Shown piece after piece: positions 15,657 through 24,176 of a DNA stretch of 40,369 nt. The number at the start of each line of letters is the position of its first letter. Within the stretch, counting starts at the first letter, position 1. The DNA is taken from contig CALXWW010000011.1 in assembly GCA_944392545.1 (NCBI GenBank), positions 1-40,369 of the forward strand. Direction: 5' to 3'. The position numbers and the translations under genes are program-made. Under the pieces are notes generated by a model. It saw only the letters and a program-made list of their open reading frames with translations, was not told the DNA's origin and did not search any database. Source of the stretch: an uncultured Clostridia bacterium (lineage in GTDB: Bacteria; Bacillota; Clostridia; TANB77; CAG-508).

Positions 15657-15709
15657 TAATATTTATTAAAATGTAGATAATATATAATACAAATGAAAGG
15701 AGAAATTCT

Positions 15710-17335
15710 ATGGATTCAAAAAAAAGACAGCCACTAGGAATAGAATTGGTAAAAAGAGGAATTGTATCTGAAGAAGATATTGAAAGAGCATTAGACTATC
15801 AAAAAGCAGAGCCAAAGAAGAAAATAGGAGATATTTTAAATATTTTAAGATTGTGTGACCCTTATATATTAATAAATGCAATGGGTGAAATTTTAGAAGA
15901 AAAAGCTATATACTTAAGAGAAGGTGATATAAAGATAAATGTAACAGACTATATATCAATAGATATAGCTAGACAATACAAAGCAATTCCTTTTGAAGAA
16001 ACAAGCGGAAGAATAAAAGTATGCTTTGCAGATACTTCTAATAGAAGGGCTGTTGAGACTGTAAGACTTTTGCTTTTAAATAAAGGTCTTATAATGGAAA
16101 AATATATTACGTTTGAAACTAATATAGATATAATATTAAATTCATTTGCAGGAAGTTCAGAAAATATAGATTTAAATGCAGATGTATCTGGATTTGTAGA
16201 TAGCGTAATAAAAACAGCTATGGATAAAAGAGCAAGTGATATTCATATAGAACCAATGCAAGATGGTATGAGAGTGAGATATAGGATAGATGGTGTGTTA
16301 ATAGATGCGGCAAATATTGGAAAAGAGAAACAATCACAAATAATAGGTAGATTAAAAGCAATATCTAATATGCATCAAGAGAAGCAGGAATCACAAGATG
16401 GTAGAATTATAATGTATCCAGATTACAACATTCGTGTATCTTCACAAAAAAATATATATGGAGAAAAATTTGTTTTAAGATTATTAAAGAAAAATGAGGA
16501 TATAAGGTCAATATTTGATTTAGGTTTTCCACAAGATGATAAATTAGTAAAAAATGCTTTTAATAAAAAGAATAGTATAACAGTTATTGCGGCACCTACA
16601 GGAGAAGGTAAAACAACTACATTATATAGTATTATAGATTATTTAAATAGACCAGAGATAAATATAACAACAATAGAAGATCCAGTTGAAATACGTATAA
16701 ATGGACTAAATCAAATTGAGGTAGATCCAAAGATTACATTCGCGGATTCACTAAGAACAGTTTTAAGACAGGATCCTGATATTATACTAGTAGGAGAAAT
16801 AAGAGATAAAGAAACAGCAGAAATAGCTATGCAGGCTGGACAAACAGGGCATTATGTATTATCAACAATACACACAATAGATGCAATAGAGGTAATAACA
16901 AGATTAAGAAAAATGGGAGTATCAAATTATGATATTTCTAGTACACTTGCTACTTCAGTTTCACAAAGATTAGTGAGAAGATTGTGTCCAAATTGTTCAA
17001 AAGAAAGAGATTTTACCACAGAAGAAAAAGAATTTATAAAAAAAGTAGGGGAAAGATATAACGTAAACTTTGATTTAAATGGTAAAAAAACTTACGATGC
17101 ATGTGGTTGTAAAAAATGTAATAATACAGGATATCTTGGAAGAATAGGTATATTTGAAATTTTAATATTAAATGATGAAATAAGATCATTAATAGTAGAC
17201 AATAAATCTGCGATAGATATAAGAAATGCAGCTTTAGCTTCTGGATATCTTCCACTTATTATAGATGGAATCAATAAAGTAATAAATGGAACAACTAATA
17301 TGCAGGAATTAAATAATAAATTAGCCCTATATTAA
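15710..17335 (+). CDS. pilB: Type IV pilus extension ATPase
   Basis: 541 residues. An N-terminal GspE/PilB N-domain (about 1-140, LGIELVKRGIVSEEDIERAL) precedes the secretion ATPase core. Walker A is APTGEGKT (about 295-302), differing from the usual GPTGSGKT by Ala at the first Gly and Glu for Ser. The Asp box, Walker B (ILVGEIRD) and His box (LSTIHTIDA) follow. A zinc-binding tetracysteine element (CPNC about residue 426, then CGCKKC) is typical of PilB. It powers pilin polymerisation at the inner face of the membrane. GAAAGGAG precedes the ATG and pilT begins 17 bp after the stop. Confidence 0.93.
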   Translation: MDSKKRQPLGIELVKRGIVSEEDIERALDYQKAEPKKKIGDILNILRLCDPYILINAMGEILEEKAIYLREGDIKINVTDYISIDIARQYKAIPFEETSGRIKVCFADTSNRRAVETVRLLLLNKGLIMEKYITFETNIDIILNSFAGSSENIDLNADVSGFVDSVIKTAMDKRASDIHIEPMQDGMRVRYRIDGVLIDAANIGKEKQSQIIGRLKAISNMHQEKQESQDGRIIMYPDYNIRVSSQKNIYGEKFVLRLLKKNEDIRSIFDLGFPQDDKLVKNAFNKKNSITVIAAPTGEGKTTTLYSIIDYLNRPEINITTIEDPVEIRINGLNQIEVDPKITFADSLRTVLRQDPDIILVGEIRDKETAEIAMQAGQTGHYVLSTIHTIDAIEVITRLRKMGVSNYDISSTLATSVSQRLVRRLCPNCSKERDFTTEEKEFIKKVGERYNVNFDLNGKKTYDACGCKKCNNTGYLGRIGIFEILILNDEIRSLIVDNKSAIDIRNAALASGYLPLIIDGINKVINGTTNMQELNNKLALY

Positions 17336-17352
17336 TGTTTTGGAGGTAACTA

Positions 17353-18471
17353 ATGATAGATATTGATAGAGTTTTAGATACAGCGAAGAAAAAAGACGCA
17401 TCAGATGTTCACTTGATATGTAACTTGAAGCCAATGTTAAGAATAAGAAGAGAATTAATTGAATATGATTGTCCATCGCCTCTAACAGAGGATGATATGT
17501 ATGAAATATATGATTATTTCGTAAGAGGAAATGTAGAAAAAGATAAAGTATTTAAGGAATACAAGAGACTAGACACTTCATTTGAATTTGATGATATTCG
17601 TTTAAGGGTAAACATCTCACTATCTAATGAGATTCCAATATTTACCTTAAGACTTATAAAAAACGAATTACCTAAATATGAGGATTTAGGTGTACCAGAT
17701 ATAGTAAGAAGAATGACATATCAACCGCAAGGATTAATACTAGTTACTGGTAAAACAAACTCTGGTAAAACAACAACACTAAATGCATTAATTAATGAAA
17801 TAAATGAAAATCAAAATAAAAAAATACTTACATTAGAAAGTCCAATAGAGTATAAGCATACAAGTAAGAAATCAGTTATAGTGCAAAAAGAAATTGGTGC
17901 AGGTAGAGATTGTTTAAATTATAGCGATGGAGTTAAGAACTGTTTAAGAGAAGATTGTGACATACTAGTAATAGGAGAGATTAGAGATAGAGAAACAATG
18001 GAAGCAGCGATAGAAACTGCAGAAGCCGGACATTTAGTTATAGGAACACTTCATACTAAATCATGTGCTGAAACCATAGATAGAATGGTAAACTTCTATG
18101 AAATAAGAGACCAACAAACAGTAAAATATTTAATATCATCATTATTAAAATTAGTAATATCACAAAGATTATTACCAGCAAAATCAGGAAATCTCGCATT
18201 AGTTCCAGAAGTAATGGTTGTTGATAATATTGTTTCTGGATTAATTAGAAAAGAGAAAATAAGTGTATCAGAAATAGAGGATGCTATACAAAGTAATCTT
18301 GAAAAAGGAAGTATAGGATTAATAAATTCAATAGCTGAATTATTTGTAGACGATGTAATAACATTAGATCAAGCTAAGGCTCAAATTGAAGAGAAAAACA
18401 TAGAAATTTTAAATAGAACTATAATGCAATTAAAAATAAAGAAAGAAAAAAATAATAAATTAAATCAATAA
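17353..18471 (+). CDS. pilT: Type IV pilus retraction ATPase
   Basis: 372 residues, the usual PilT length without a long N-domain or zinc element. It begins DTAKKKDASDVHLICNLKPM as PilT does. Walker A is GKTNSGKTT (about 133-141), Walker B ILVIGEIRDRE, His box GTLHTKS. The C-terminal GLIRKEKISVSEIEDAI occupies the place of the AIRNLIRE retraction motif. Its presence implies dynamic pili that extend and retract (twitching, surface pulling or DNA uptake). GGAGG lies 6 bp before the start. Confidence 0.93.
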   Translation: MIDIDRVLDTAKKKDASDVHLICNLKPMLRIRRELIEYDCPSPLTEDDMYEIYDYFVRGNVEKDKVFKEYKRLDTSFEFDDIRLRVNISLSNEIPIFTLRLIKNELPKYEDLGVPDIVRRMTYQPQGLILVTGKTNSGKTTTLNALINEINENQNKKILTLESPIEYKHTSKKSVIVQKEIGAGRDCLNYSDGVKNCLREDCDILVIGEIRDRETMEAAIETAEAGHLVIGTLHTKSCAETIDRMVNFYEIRDQQTVKYLISSLLKLVISQRLLPAKSGNLALVPEVMVVDNIVSGLIRKEKISVSEIEDAIQSNLEKGSIGLINSIAELFVDDVITLDQAKAQIEEKNIEILNRTIMQLKIKKEKNNKLNQ

Positions 18472-18507
18472 TATATAATTTAAAATATTATGTGGAAAGG
18501 AGAAAAA

Positions 18508-19863
18508 ATGCCAGAGTATATTTATAGAGCAGTTACTTCAAAAGGACAAATTGTACGAAATAGGGTAGAAGATGTAAATAAAAACACTCTTATAAAAAAG
18601 CTAAAAAATAATGATTTACTCCCAATAAGCATTGTACAAGTAGGTTACAAGGGTAAGAAATCAAAAGCTAATAGAAGAAACATGATGGACATTGATGACA
18701 TTATGAAACAAGCTGATTCTGCCAATATAATGCAAGGAAGGGCTACAGCAAAACCTTCAATTAAAGAGAGAATAAATTTAGCACTGTCAAGAGATGAGAA
18801 AATAACGACAAGAGATATTGTTATATTTACTCAAAATTTCTACTTACTTAAAAGGGCAAATTTTAATAATATACATGCTTTAAGCACTATTATAGAAAGT
18901 ACAGATAACTTGTCATTAAGAGGAGTATTGCAAGATATTTTAGCTGGAGTTGAAGCTGGAGAGTATATGTATACCACAATGGAATATTATTCAAATATAT
19001 TCCCATATATATATATAAATATGATAAAAGTTGGAGAATTATCAGGCTCATTAACAAAATCATTAGAGCAAGCAGTTAAGTATTTAGAGACTACAGATAC
19101 AACAGCTAATAGACTAAGAAAAATAATTATACCAAATGTTTTGCAATTGTTAGCAATTATAGCACTATTAATATTTGGTGTTGCATATATTATTCCAATA
19201 ATTCAAGATGCTTTTGCAGAATCTGGAACAACGCAAACATTGCCAGAAATAACTTTGTGGTTTGTTGATTTTTGTAATGCATTAGCAAGGGTATGGTATA
19301 TACCAGTAATTATGATAGCGGCAGTTGTTGGTGTGGTAGTACTATATATAAATACACCAAAAGGGAAATACAATTTTCACTATTTCAAATATAAGATGCC
19401 TGTATTTGGAAAATTAATATATGCAATGGATTTTGCAAGATTAATGAGAGCAATGTTATTGAACTTAGAAAATGGTATGAGAATACAAGAAGCATTGGAA
19501 GTAAGTAAAGCAGTTATAAAAAACTATGTTATGCTGTCAATTATAGAAACTTCTATAAATAATATATTAATTGGTGCTTCATGGATAGAGCCATTTGAAA
19601 ATTCAGGGTTATCATCATCTATGCAAACAGAAATGTTAAAAATAGGTATGCAAACTGATATAGTTGAAATGATGAGAAAACTAGTTGAATACATGGAAAT
19701 AGATATAGAAAACTTGATGCAAAAAGTAATGGCTGTATTACCACAAATAGTTTACTCTATAGTAGGTGTATTCTTAATATTCCTTGTAGTTGTAATAATT
19801 GTACCTTGTATACAATTATATATGGGCGCTTGGATACTCGATTCAGTTGATTTACCAATATAG
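18508..19863 (+). CDS. pilC: Type IV pilus inner-membrane platform protein
   Basis: 451 residues. An N-terminal PEYIYRAVTSKGQIV segment and two GspF/PilC repeats (about 105-230 and 305-440) each contain membrane helices; GELSGSLTKSLEQAVKYLE and a helix ending IIVPCIQLYMGAW are characteristic. It is the membrane platform turned by PilB and PilT. A longer N-terminus from ATG 18490 is rejected because the GGAAAGGAG ribosome site (18493-18501) lies between the two starts. Last gene of the pilus cluster; a terminator follows. Confidence 0.92.
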   Translation: MPEYIYRAVTSKGQIVRNRVEDVNKNTLIKKLKNNDLLPISIVQVGYKGKKSKANRRNMMDIDDIMKQADSANIMQGRATAKPSIKERINLALSRDEKITTRDIVIFTQNFYLLKRANFNNIHALSTIIESTDNLSLRGVLQDILAGVEAGEYMYTTMEYYSNIFPYIYINMIKVGELSGSLTKSLEQAVKYLETTDTTANRLRKIIIPNVLQLLAIIALLIFGVAYIIPIIQDAFAESGTTQTLPEITLWFVDFCNALARVWYIPVIMIAAVVGVVVLYINTPKGKYNFHYFKYKMPVFGKLIYAMDFARLMRAMLLNLENGMRIQEALEVSKAVIKNYVMLSIIETSINNILIGASWIEPFENSGLSSSMQTEMLKIGMQTDIVEMMRKLVEYMEIDIENLMQKVMAVLPQIVYSIVGVFLIFLVVVIIVPCIQLYMGAWILDSVDLPI

Positions 19864-19882
19864 AAAAATAGAAGGATACAAG

Positions 19883-19940
19883 AAAACTATTCAAATAAAA
19901 ATTATTATGATATAATTTGTTTGAATAGTTTTTTCTTTTT
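19883..19940 (+). terminator. Terminator of the pilus cluster
   Basis: AAAACTATTCAAA (19883-19895) pairs exactly with TTTGAATAGTTTT (19920-19932), followed by TTCTTTTT. It ends directly at the AGGAGGT ribosome site of the next gene, so that gene needs its own promoter or is read by leakage. A TATAAT at 19911-19916 in the loop could be a -10 box, but its -35 is weak. Confidence 0.75.
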
Positions 19941-19950
19941 AGGAGGTAAA

Positions 19951-20832
19951 ATGAGAATAGGTATAGATTTAGGCGGAAGTCATATAGGTATTGCATTAAT
20001 AGAAAATAATATTATAAAAGAAAAAATAGAAATAGAGTTAGAAAAAAAAGAAAATATAGTTTTATATATTATGAATATATTAGACTACTATATTAGCAAA
20101 TTTAAAGAAGATAATAATATTGAATTAATAGGAATAGCAAGTCCTGGAAATCCTAATAATAGTGACTTTTGCATAACAAATATTGTGAATTTAGGAATAG
20201 AAAGATTAGACTTAAATAATATTGTAGAAAAATATAAAATACCGATAAAGTTAAAAAATGATTCAAAAGCAGCAGGGTTAGCAGAGTTTAAATATGGATC
20301 TTTAAAGGAATATGAAGATGCGGTATTTTTATGTTTAGGCACAGGGATTGGCTCTGCGGTATTCTTAAACGGAAGACTGTTAGAGGCTAATAAATATGTA
20401 GGCTTTGAGTTAGGACATATTGTAATAGATAGAAATGGTTTGCAATGTAATTGTGGCAAAAAAGGTTGTTTTGAAACATATTGTTCTATAAAAAGATTTA
20501 AAGAAAATGCAAAGAGAATTTTAAAATTAGAGGAAATTCCATCAGAAGAATTACTTGAAAAAATAAAAGATAATATTGCTAATAAAGAAATTAGCAAACT
20601 TATAGAAGAATATATAGATAATCTTATTATAGGACTATCAAATGTAATAGATGTATTTGAGCCGGAAGCAATTAGTTTAGGAGGCAGTTTTGTGTTTTTT
20701 AAGGATATATTTTATAAAAAACTTGAATTCGAAATGAATAAAAGGAAATATGTATTTAATAAAGGAAGTGTACCTAAAATAGTATTAGCAGAACTAAAGA
20801 ATGATGCTGGTATGTTAGGGGCAATTTTATGA
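19951..20832 (+). CDS. ROK-family sugar kinase (glucokinase-like)
   Basis: 293 residues. The N-terminal ATP-binding GIDLGGSHIGIAL, GTGIGSAVFLNG and the zinc-binding CNCGKKGCFETYC (about 166-178) with an upstream GFELGHIVID histidine are the ROK signature. It likely phosphorylates glucose or another hexose with ATP in the cytosol; the exact substrate cannot be read. There is no N-terminal helix-turn-helix, so it is a kinase, not a ROK repressor. The start at 19951 is fixed by AGGAGGT at 19941-19947; a TTG at 19921 lies in the terminator stem. Confidence 0.85.
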   Translation: MRIGIDLGGSHIGIALIENNIIKEKIEIELEKKENIVLYIMNILDYYISKFKEDNNIELIGIASPGNPNNSDFCITNIVNLGIERLDLNNIVEKYKIPIKLKNDSKAAGLAEFKYGSLKEYEDAVFLCLGTGIGSAVFLNGRLLEANKYVGFELGHIVIDRNGLQCNCGKKGCFETYCSIKRFKENAKRILKLEEIPSEELLEKIKDNIANKEISKLIEEYIDNLIIGLSNVIDVFEPEAISLGGSFVFFKDIFYKKLEFEMNKRKYVFNKGSVPKIVLAELKNDAGMLGAIL

Positions 20833-20845
20833 TTTTTTATTAAAT

Positions 20846-20874
20846 TTGACAAAAGTAATAAAAAATAGTATAAT
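20846..20874 (+). promoter_or_regulatory. Consensus sigma-A promoter
   Basis: TTGACA (20846-20851), a 17-bp spacer and TATAAT (20869-20874) match the consensus at all 12 positions. The expected transcript start is near 20881, more than 400 nt before the next start codon. Confidence 0.8.
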
Positions 20875-20880
20875 AATTTA

Positions 20881-21142
20881 CAGTTGTTACCAAAATAGGT
20901 AAAGAAGAGATTTATATATAGTATAATATAGTATTGTAAATTATTAAAGAATTATAAAATTATAAATAGTAATATAAAAAATATGCTTATGGTGCGGAAA
21001 ATATATTAAGCATGTTATATAAAATTATGTAATAAAAAATAGTAAATAACATACAACAATTTTATAATATAATTTTGCGTGTAATTAATCATGCGGTATA
21101 TAGAGAAAAGTAATTTATAGTATTATATAGATTACTTTTTAT
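20881..21142 (+). ncRNA. Candidate untranslated RNA or attenuated leader of RNase J
   Basis: The predicted transcript begins after a consensus promoter and could end at a 14-bp stem with one G-U pair (AAAAGTAATTTATA 21106-21119 with TATAGATTACTTTT 21126-21139) followed by a T-rich run. Internal hairpins include TTACC/GGTAA near 20885-20902 and ATGCTTA/TAAGCAT at about 20980-21015. No coding capacity is evident. It may be a free small RNA of about 260 nt, or a leader whose terminator controls RNase J. I do not recognise it as 6S RNA, tmRNA or a common riboswitch. Confidence 0.45.
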
Positions 21143-21292
21143 TTTTTATATTAATTTTTGTACTAGTTTAAAACATAAATGTGTTTATACTAATTAAAAA
21201 TGATATAAGGAAATAAAATGTTAAAACTAAATAGTTCGTATATAAATTAAAAAAATGAGAAAATAAAAAAGAAAAGGAGAGATTTAAATTAC

Positions 21293-23062
21293 ATGGATAA
21301 CAAAAATAACAAAGAAACAATAGAAAAAGTTGGTTTGCCAAAAACAGAAGTAAAGAAAAAAAGAATGCCTAGAAAAAATAATACTACACCAAAATTTGAG
21401 TTTAAAAAAGATAATTTTAAAATTATACCTCTTGGAGGACTAGATGAAATAGGTAAAAACATAACTGTATTTGAATATGGTAATGAGATAGTATTAGTAG
21501 ATTGTGGACTAGAATTTCCTGAAGATGATATGCTAGGTGTAGATTTAGTAATACCAGATGTCACATATCTAGAAAAAAACAAAGAAAAAATAAAAGGATT
21601 GGTTGTAACTCATGGACATGAAGACCATATAGGTGCAATTCCATATGTTTTACAAAAAATAAATATACCAATTTATGCAACAAAATTAACTATTGGTTTA
21701 ATAAAAAATAAATTAGAAGAACATAAATTATTATCTTCTACTAAATTAAATGTAGTAGAGCAAGGACAAACTATAAATTTTGGAAATATAAAAGTAGAGT
21801 TTATTAGAAGTAGCCATAGTATACCAGATTCAGTAATGCTTGCAATACATACGCCAGTAGGTGTTGTATTACACACAGGAGACTTTAAGGTGGATTTTAC
21901 ACCAATAGATGACAAAATAATGGATTTAGGAAGAATTGCTGAACTTGGAAATAGAGGAGTTTTAGCATTAATGTCAGATAGTACGAACTCTGAAAGAAAA
22001 GGTTATACAATGTCTGAAAGGACAATAGGAGAGGTGTTTGATAGATTATTCCAAAATAATAAAAAGAGAATAGTTGTAGCAACATTTGCTTCAAATGTAC
22101 ACAGAGTACAACAAATTGTTAATTCGGCTGAAAAATATGGTAGAAAAATTGCAGTATGTGGTAGAAGTATGATAAATATGATAGAAACAGCAAGAGAAAT
22201 AGGCTATATTGATGCACCAGAAAATATGTTTATCGATATAGATATGATAAAAAACTATACTGATGACCAGTTAGTAATAATAACTACAGGAAGCCAAGGA
22301 GAAACAATGTCTGCATTAACAAGAATGGCAGCAGGAGAGCATAAGAAAGTAGTTATTACACCAAATGATATGGTAATAATATCTGCAACACCAATACCAG
22401 GAAACGAAAAATTAGTATCAAATGTTATAAATGACTTAATGCAAATAGGTGCAGAAGTTATATATAGTGCATTAGAAAATGTTCACGTTTCTGGACACGC
22501 ATGCCAAGAAGAGCAAAGACTAATAATTTCACTTGCGAAACCAAAATATTTTATACCAGTTCATGGTGAATATAGACAACTAAGAGCGCATGCAGAAACA
22601 GCAAAAGAAATGGGAATTTCAGCAGAAAATATATTCATATTAGAAAATGGTAAAACTTTAGAATTAAATAGAAAAGAAGCAAAAATAACTACTTCAGTTC
22701 CATCTGGAAAGATATTGGTAGATGGCTTGGGAGTAGGAGACGTAGGAAACATAGTGTTAAGAGATAGACAACATTTATCACAGGATGGATTAATAGTTAT
22801 TGTTATGACAATGGATGGTTCAACAGGAGAAATAGTATCAGGACCTGACGTTGTATCAAGAGGATTTGTATATGTAAGGGAATCAGAAACTTTAATGGAA
22901 GACGTAAAGAAAGTTATTAACCAAGAGGTAAGAAACTTTGAAGAAGAGGGGATTCGTGATTGGTCAACAATTAAATCAACATTAAAAGATGATTTAAGAG
23001 ATTATATATTTCAAAGAACAAAACGTAATCCTATGATACTACCTATTATAATGGAAGTATAA
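21293..23062 (+). CDS. rnj: Ribonuclease J
   Basis: 589 residues. A basic 40-residue N-terminal extension precedes the metallo-beta-lactamase core. The metal site THGHEDHIGA has His107, His109, Asp111 and His112; further zinc ligands are expected in HTGDFKVDF and VSGHACQEE. The beta-CASP segment (about 220-400, with MSDSTNSERKGYT) and the C-terminal domain ending RTKRNPMILPIIMEV follow. RNase J has 5'-3' exonuclease and endonuclease activity in mRNA decay and rRNA maturation in Firmicutes. The long leader upstream could be an autoregulatory target. The ribosome site AAAAGGAGAG lies rather far (about 13 nt) from the ATG. Confidence 0.94.
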   Translation: MDNKNNKETIEKVGLPKTEVKKKRMPRKNNTTPKFEFKKDNFKIIPLGGLDEIGKNITVFEYGNEIVLVDCGLEFPEDDMLGVDLVIPDVTYLEKNKEKIKGLVVTHGHEDHIGAIPYVLQKINIPIYATKLTIGLIKNKLEEHKLLSSTKLNVVEQGQTINFGNIKVEFIRSSHSIPDSVMLAIHTPVGVVLHTGDFKVDFTPIDDKIMDLGRIAELGNRGVLALMSDSTNSERKGYTMSERTIGEVFDRLFQNNKKRIVVATFASNVHRVQQIVNSAEKYGRKIAVCGRSMINMIETAREIGYIDAPENMFIDIDMIKNYTDDQLVIITTGSQGETMSALTRMAAGEHKKVVITPNDMVIISATPIPGNEKLVSNVINDLMQIGAEVIYSALENVHVSGHACQEEQRLIISLAKPKYFIPVHGEYRQLRAHAETAKEMGISAENIFILENGKTLELNRKEAKITTSVPSGKILVDGLGVGDVGNIVLRDRQHLSQDGLIVIVMTMDGSTGEIVSGPDVVSRGFVYVRESETLMEDVKKVINQEVRNFEEEGIRDWSTIKSTLKDDLRDYIFQRTKRNPMILPIIMEV

Positions 23063-23123
23063 TATTATTATATGTAATAGAAGAATATTTTTTCAATTTT
23101 TGAATAAAATAAAGATATAATTG

Positions 23124-23152
23124 TTGACATTCTTTTTTCAAAATGTTACAAT
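23124..23152 (+). promoter_or_regulatory. Strong promoter of a small RNA candidate
   Basis: TTGACA (23124-23129), a 17-bp spacer and TACAAT (23147-23152). No open reading frame follows before the terminator at 23250-23272. Confidence 0.72.
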
Positions 23153-23158
23153 TATTAT

Positions 23159-23274
23159 ACCAAAAGGAAAAATACCTTTGTTCGGTCGATAGCTAGATAC
23201 TGATTTTAAATAATTAAGCGTATGTTAAGTACGTCAGTCTAGTTGGGAGGAGGCTACTTGAGTAGCCTCTTTTC
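23159..23274 (+). ncRNA. Orphan structured small RNA candidate (about 115 nt)
   Basis: The expected RNA starts a few bases after TACAAT and ends at a terminator: GAGGCTAC (23250-23257) pairs with GTAGCCTC (23262-23269) and TTTT follows. Between them are a 5' hairpin AAAGG/CCTTT (about 23164-23181), a stem CTAGA-CTGA/TCAG-TCTAG with a TA bulge (about 23193-23242) and an inner CGTA/TACG hairpin. It is clearly less AT-rich than the surrounding gaps. I do not recognise it as SRP RNA, 6S RNA, tmRNA or a riboswitch. It sits between rnj and a convergent DUF3800 gene. Confidence 0.6.
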
Positions 23275-23289
23275 ATTATTATATATTTT

Positions 23290-24027
23290 TTATGGTAAAA
23301 AAATTTTATGATTTATGAACTCTATTCTTTTTGAAAATTCTAATAAATTATTTGTATTATTTAGGTAAAGTCTACGGACTGTTCCTGCTACTAAATCAGA
23401 AGCTTGAATTAGGTAACTTTTTTCAGACTTTTGATAACAAACGTCTACCTCTAAATCAGAATTTACTATTGGCGTATTAAAATAACTATAGTTATAATTA
23501 AAAATCCCGTATTTTAATTCTTCAATAATGCCATCACGTAGATTATAATATCCATTAGTTTTAGTTGTTTGCTCATCAATATTTATTACTAATTTAATTG
23601 GTAAATCTGGATTTATTTTATTTTCTTTAATCATATTCTTTACTACTTGCTTTATTAACAACTTTAGCGAATAATCTAAAAATCTGCCTCTAGAAGCAGT
23701 ATCTGCTTTGATATTTGGATATACCTTATCATTATTTATTATACAACATATTGTGGAATATTTTTTGATATAATTCATAAGTTGTCTATTATGTTTAGCT
23801 TTTAACATATTATGTTTTAATTCAGGGCAAGATTTATTACTTTTACAAACCACAATATTCTCATTGCAATATTTACATTTTATATTTTGTACAATACTGC
23901 GATATTGAGTAATGAATTTATCTTTTTCTTTCTTTGATGCAAAGACTAATCCTGCATAAATAGAGACTTTTTCAGTATCTACTAGTTTTCCAGAATCATC
24001 AATATTGATATATAAAACTTGATTCAT
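23290..24027 (-). CDS. DUF3800 domain protein
   Basis: 245 residues. The N-terminal LYINIDDSGKL and the C-terminal LIQASDLVAGTVRRLY carry the acidic motifs (DDSG and QxxDLVAG) typical of DUF3800, a family thought to have an RNase H-like fold and often found in accessory or mobile regions. A CxxC...C cluster (KCKYCNENIVVCKSNKSC, about 50-68) is inserted in the N-terminal half and may bind zinc. Enzymatic activity is unproven. It is the only minus-strand gene between ppa and engB, convergent with rnj and divergent from gltX, suggesting an insertion. AAAGGAG (24044-24038) lies upstream of the ATG. Confidence 0.72.
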   Translation of the reverse strand: MNQVLYINIDDSGKLVDTEKVSIYAGLVFASKKEKDKFITQYRSIVQNIKCKYCNENIVVCKSNKSCPELKHNMLKAKHNRQLMNYIKKYSTICCIINNDKVYPNIKADTASRGRFLDYSLKLLIKQVVKNMIKENKINPDLPIKLVINIDEQTTKTNGYYNLRDGIIEELKYGIFNYNYSYFNTPIVNSDLEVDVCYQKSEKSYLIQASDLVAGTVRRLYLNNTNNLLEFSKRIEFINHKIFLP

Positions 24028-24112
24028 TATTTTAGTTCTCCTTTAACTTATAGTGTAAATGTATTTTACTATAAATAGTCAATTATGTAAATAGAAAAAC
24101 AGATATTAAGTC

Positions 24113-24148
24113 TTGTAAATTACATAAAAATCGTATATAATATACGAT
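24113..24148 (+). promoter_or_regulatory. gltX promoter with a palindrome over the -10 box
   Basis: TTGTAA (24113-24118) and TATAAT (24136-24141) are 17 bp apart. The -10 box lies within ATCGTATATAATATACGAT (24130-24148), a perfect palindrome with 9-bp arms around one A. This is an attractive repressor operator, although no regulator gene is adjacent. Transcription would begin about 20 nt before the ribosome site of gltX. Confidence 0.55.
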
Positions 24149-24176
24149 ATATTTTATGTAAAAGAGAGGGAGATTT

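Larger units (their letters stand above)
20833..21292. other. Long leader region upstream of RNase J
   Basis: 460 bp without a gene. It contains a consensus promoter (20846-20874), about 230 nt of sequence with several hairpins, a terminator-like stem (21106-21139) and another 153 bp of AT-rich sequence before the RNase J start. No known riboswitch class is recognised. Confidence 0.6.

Noticed and set aside
23159..23274. Small RNA as SRP 4.5S RNA or 6S RNA
   Set aside because: The SRP GGAAGGAAGCAG-type apical loop is absent, and it is shorter than 6S RNA and lacks its long closing stem.
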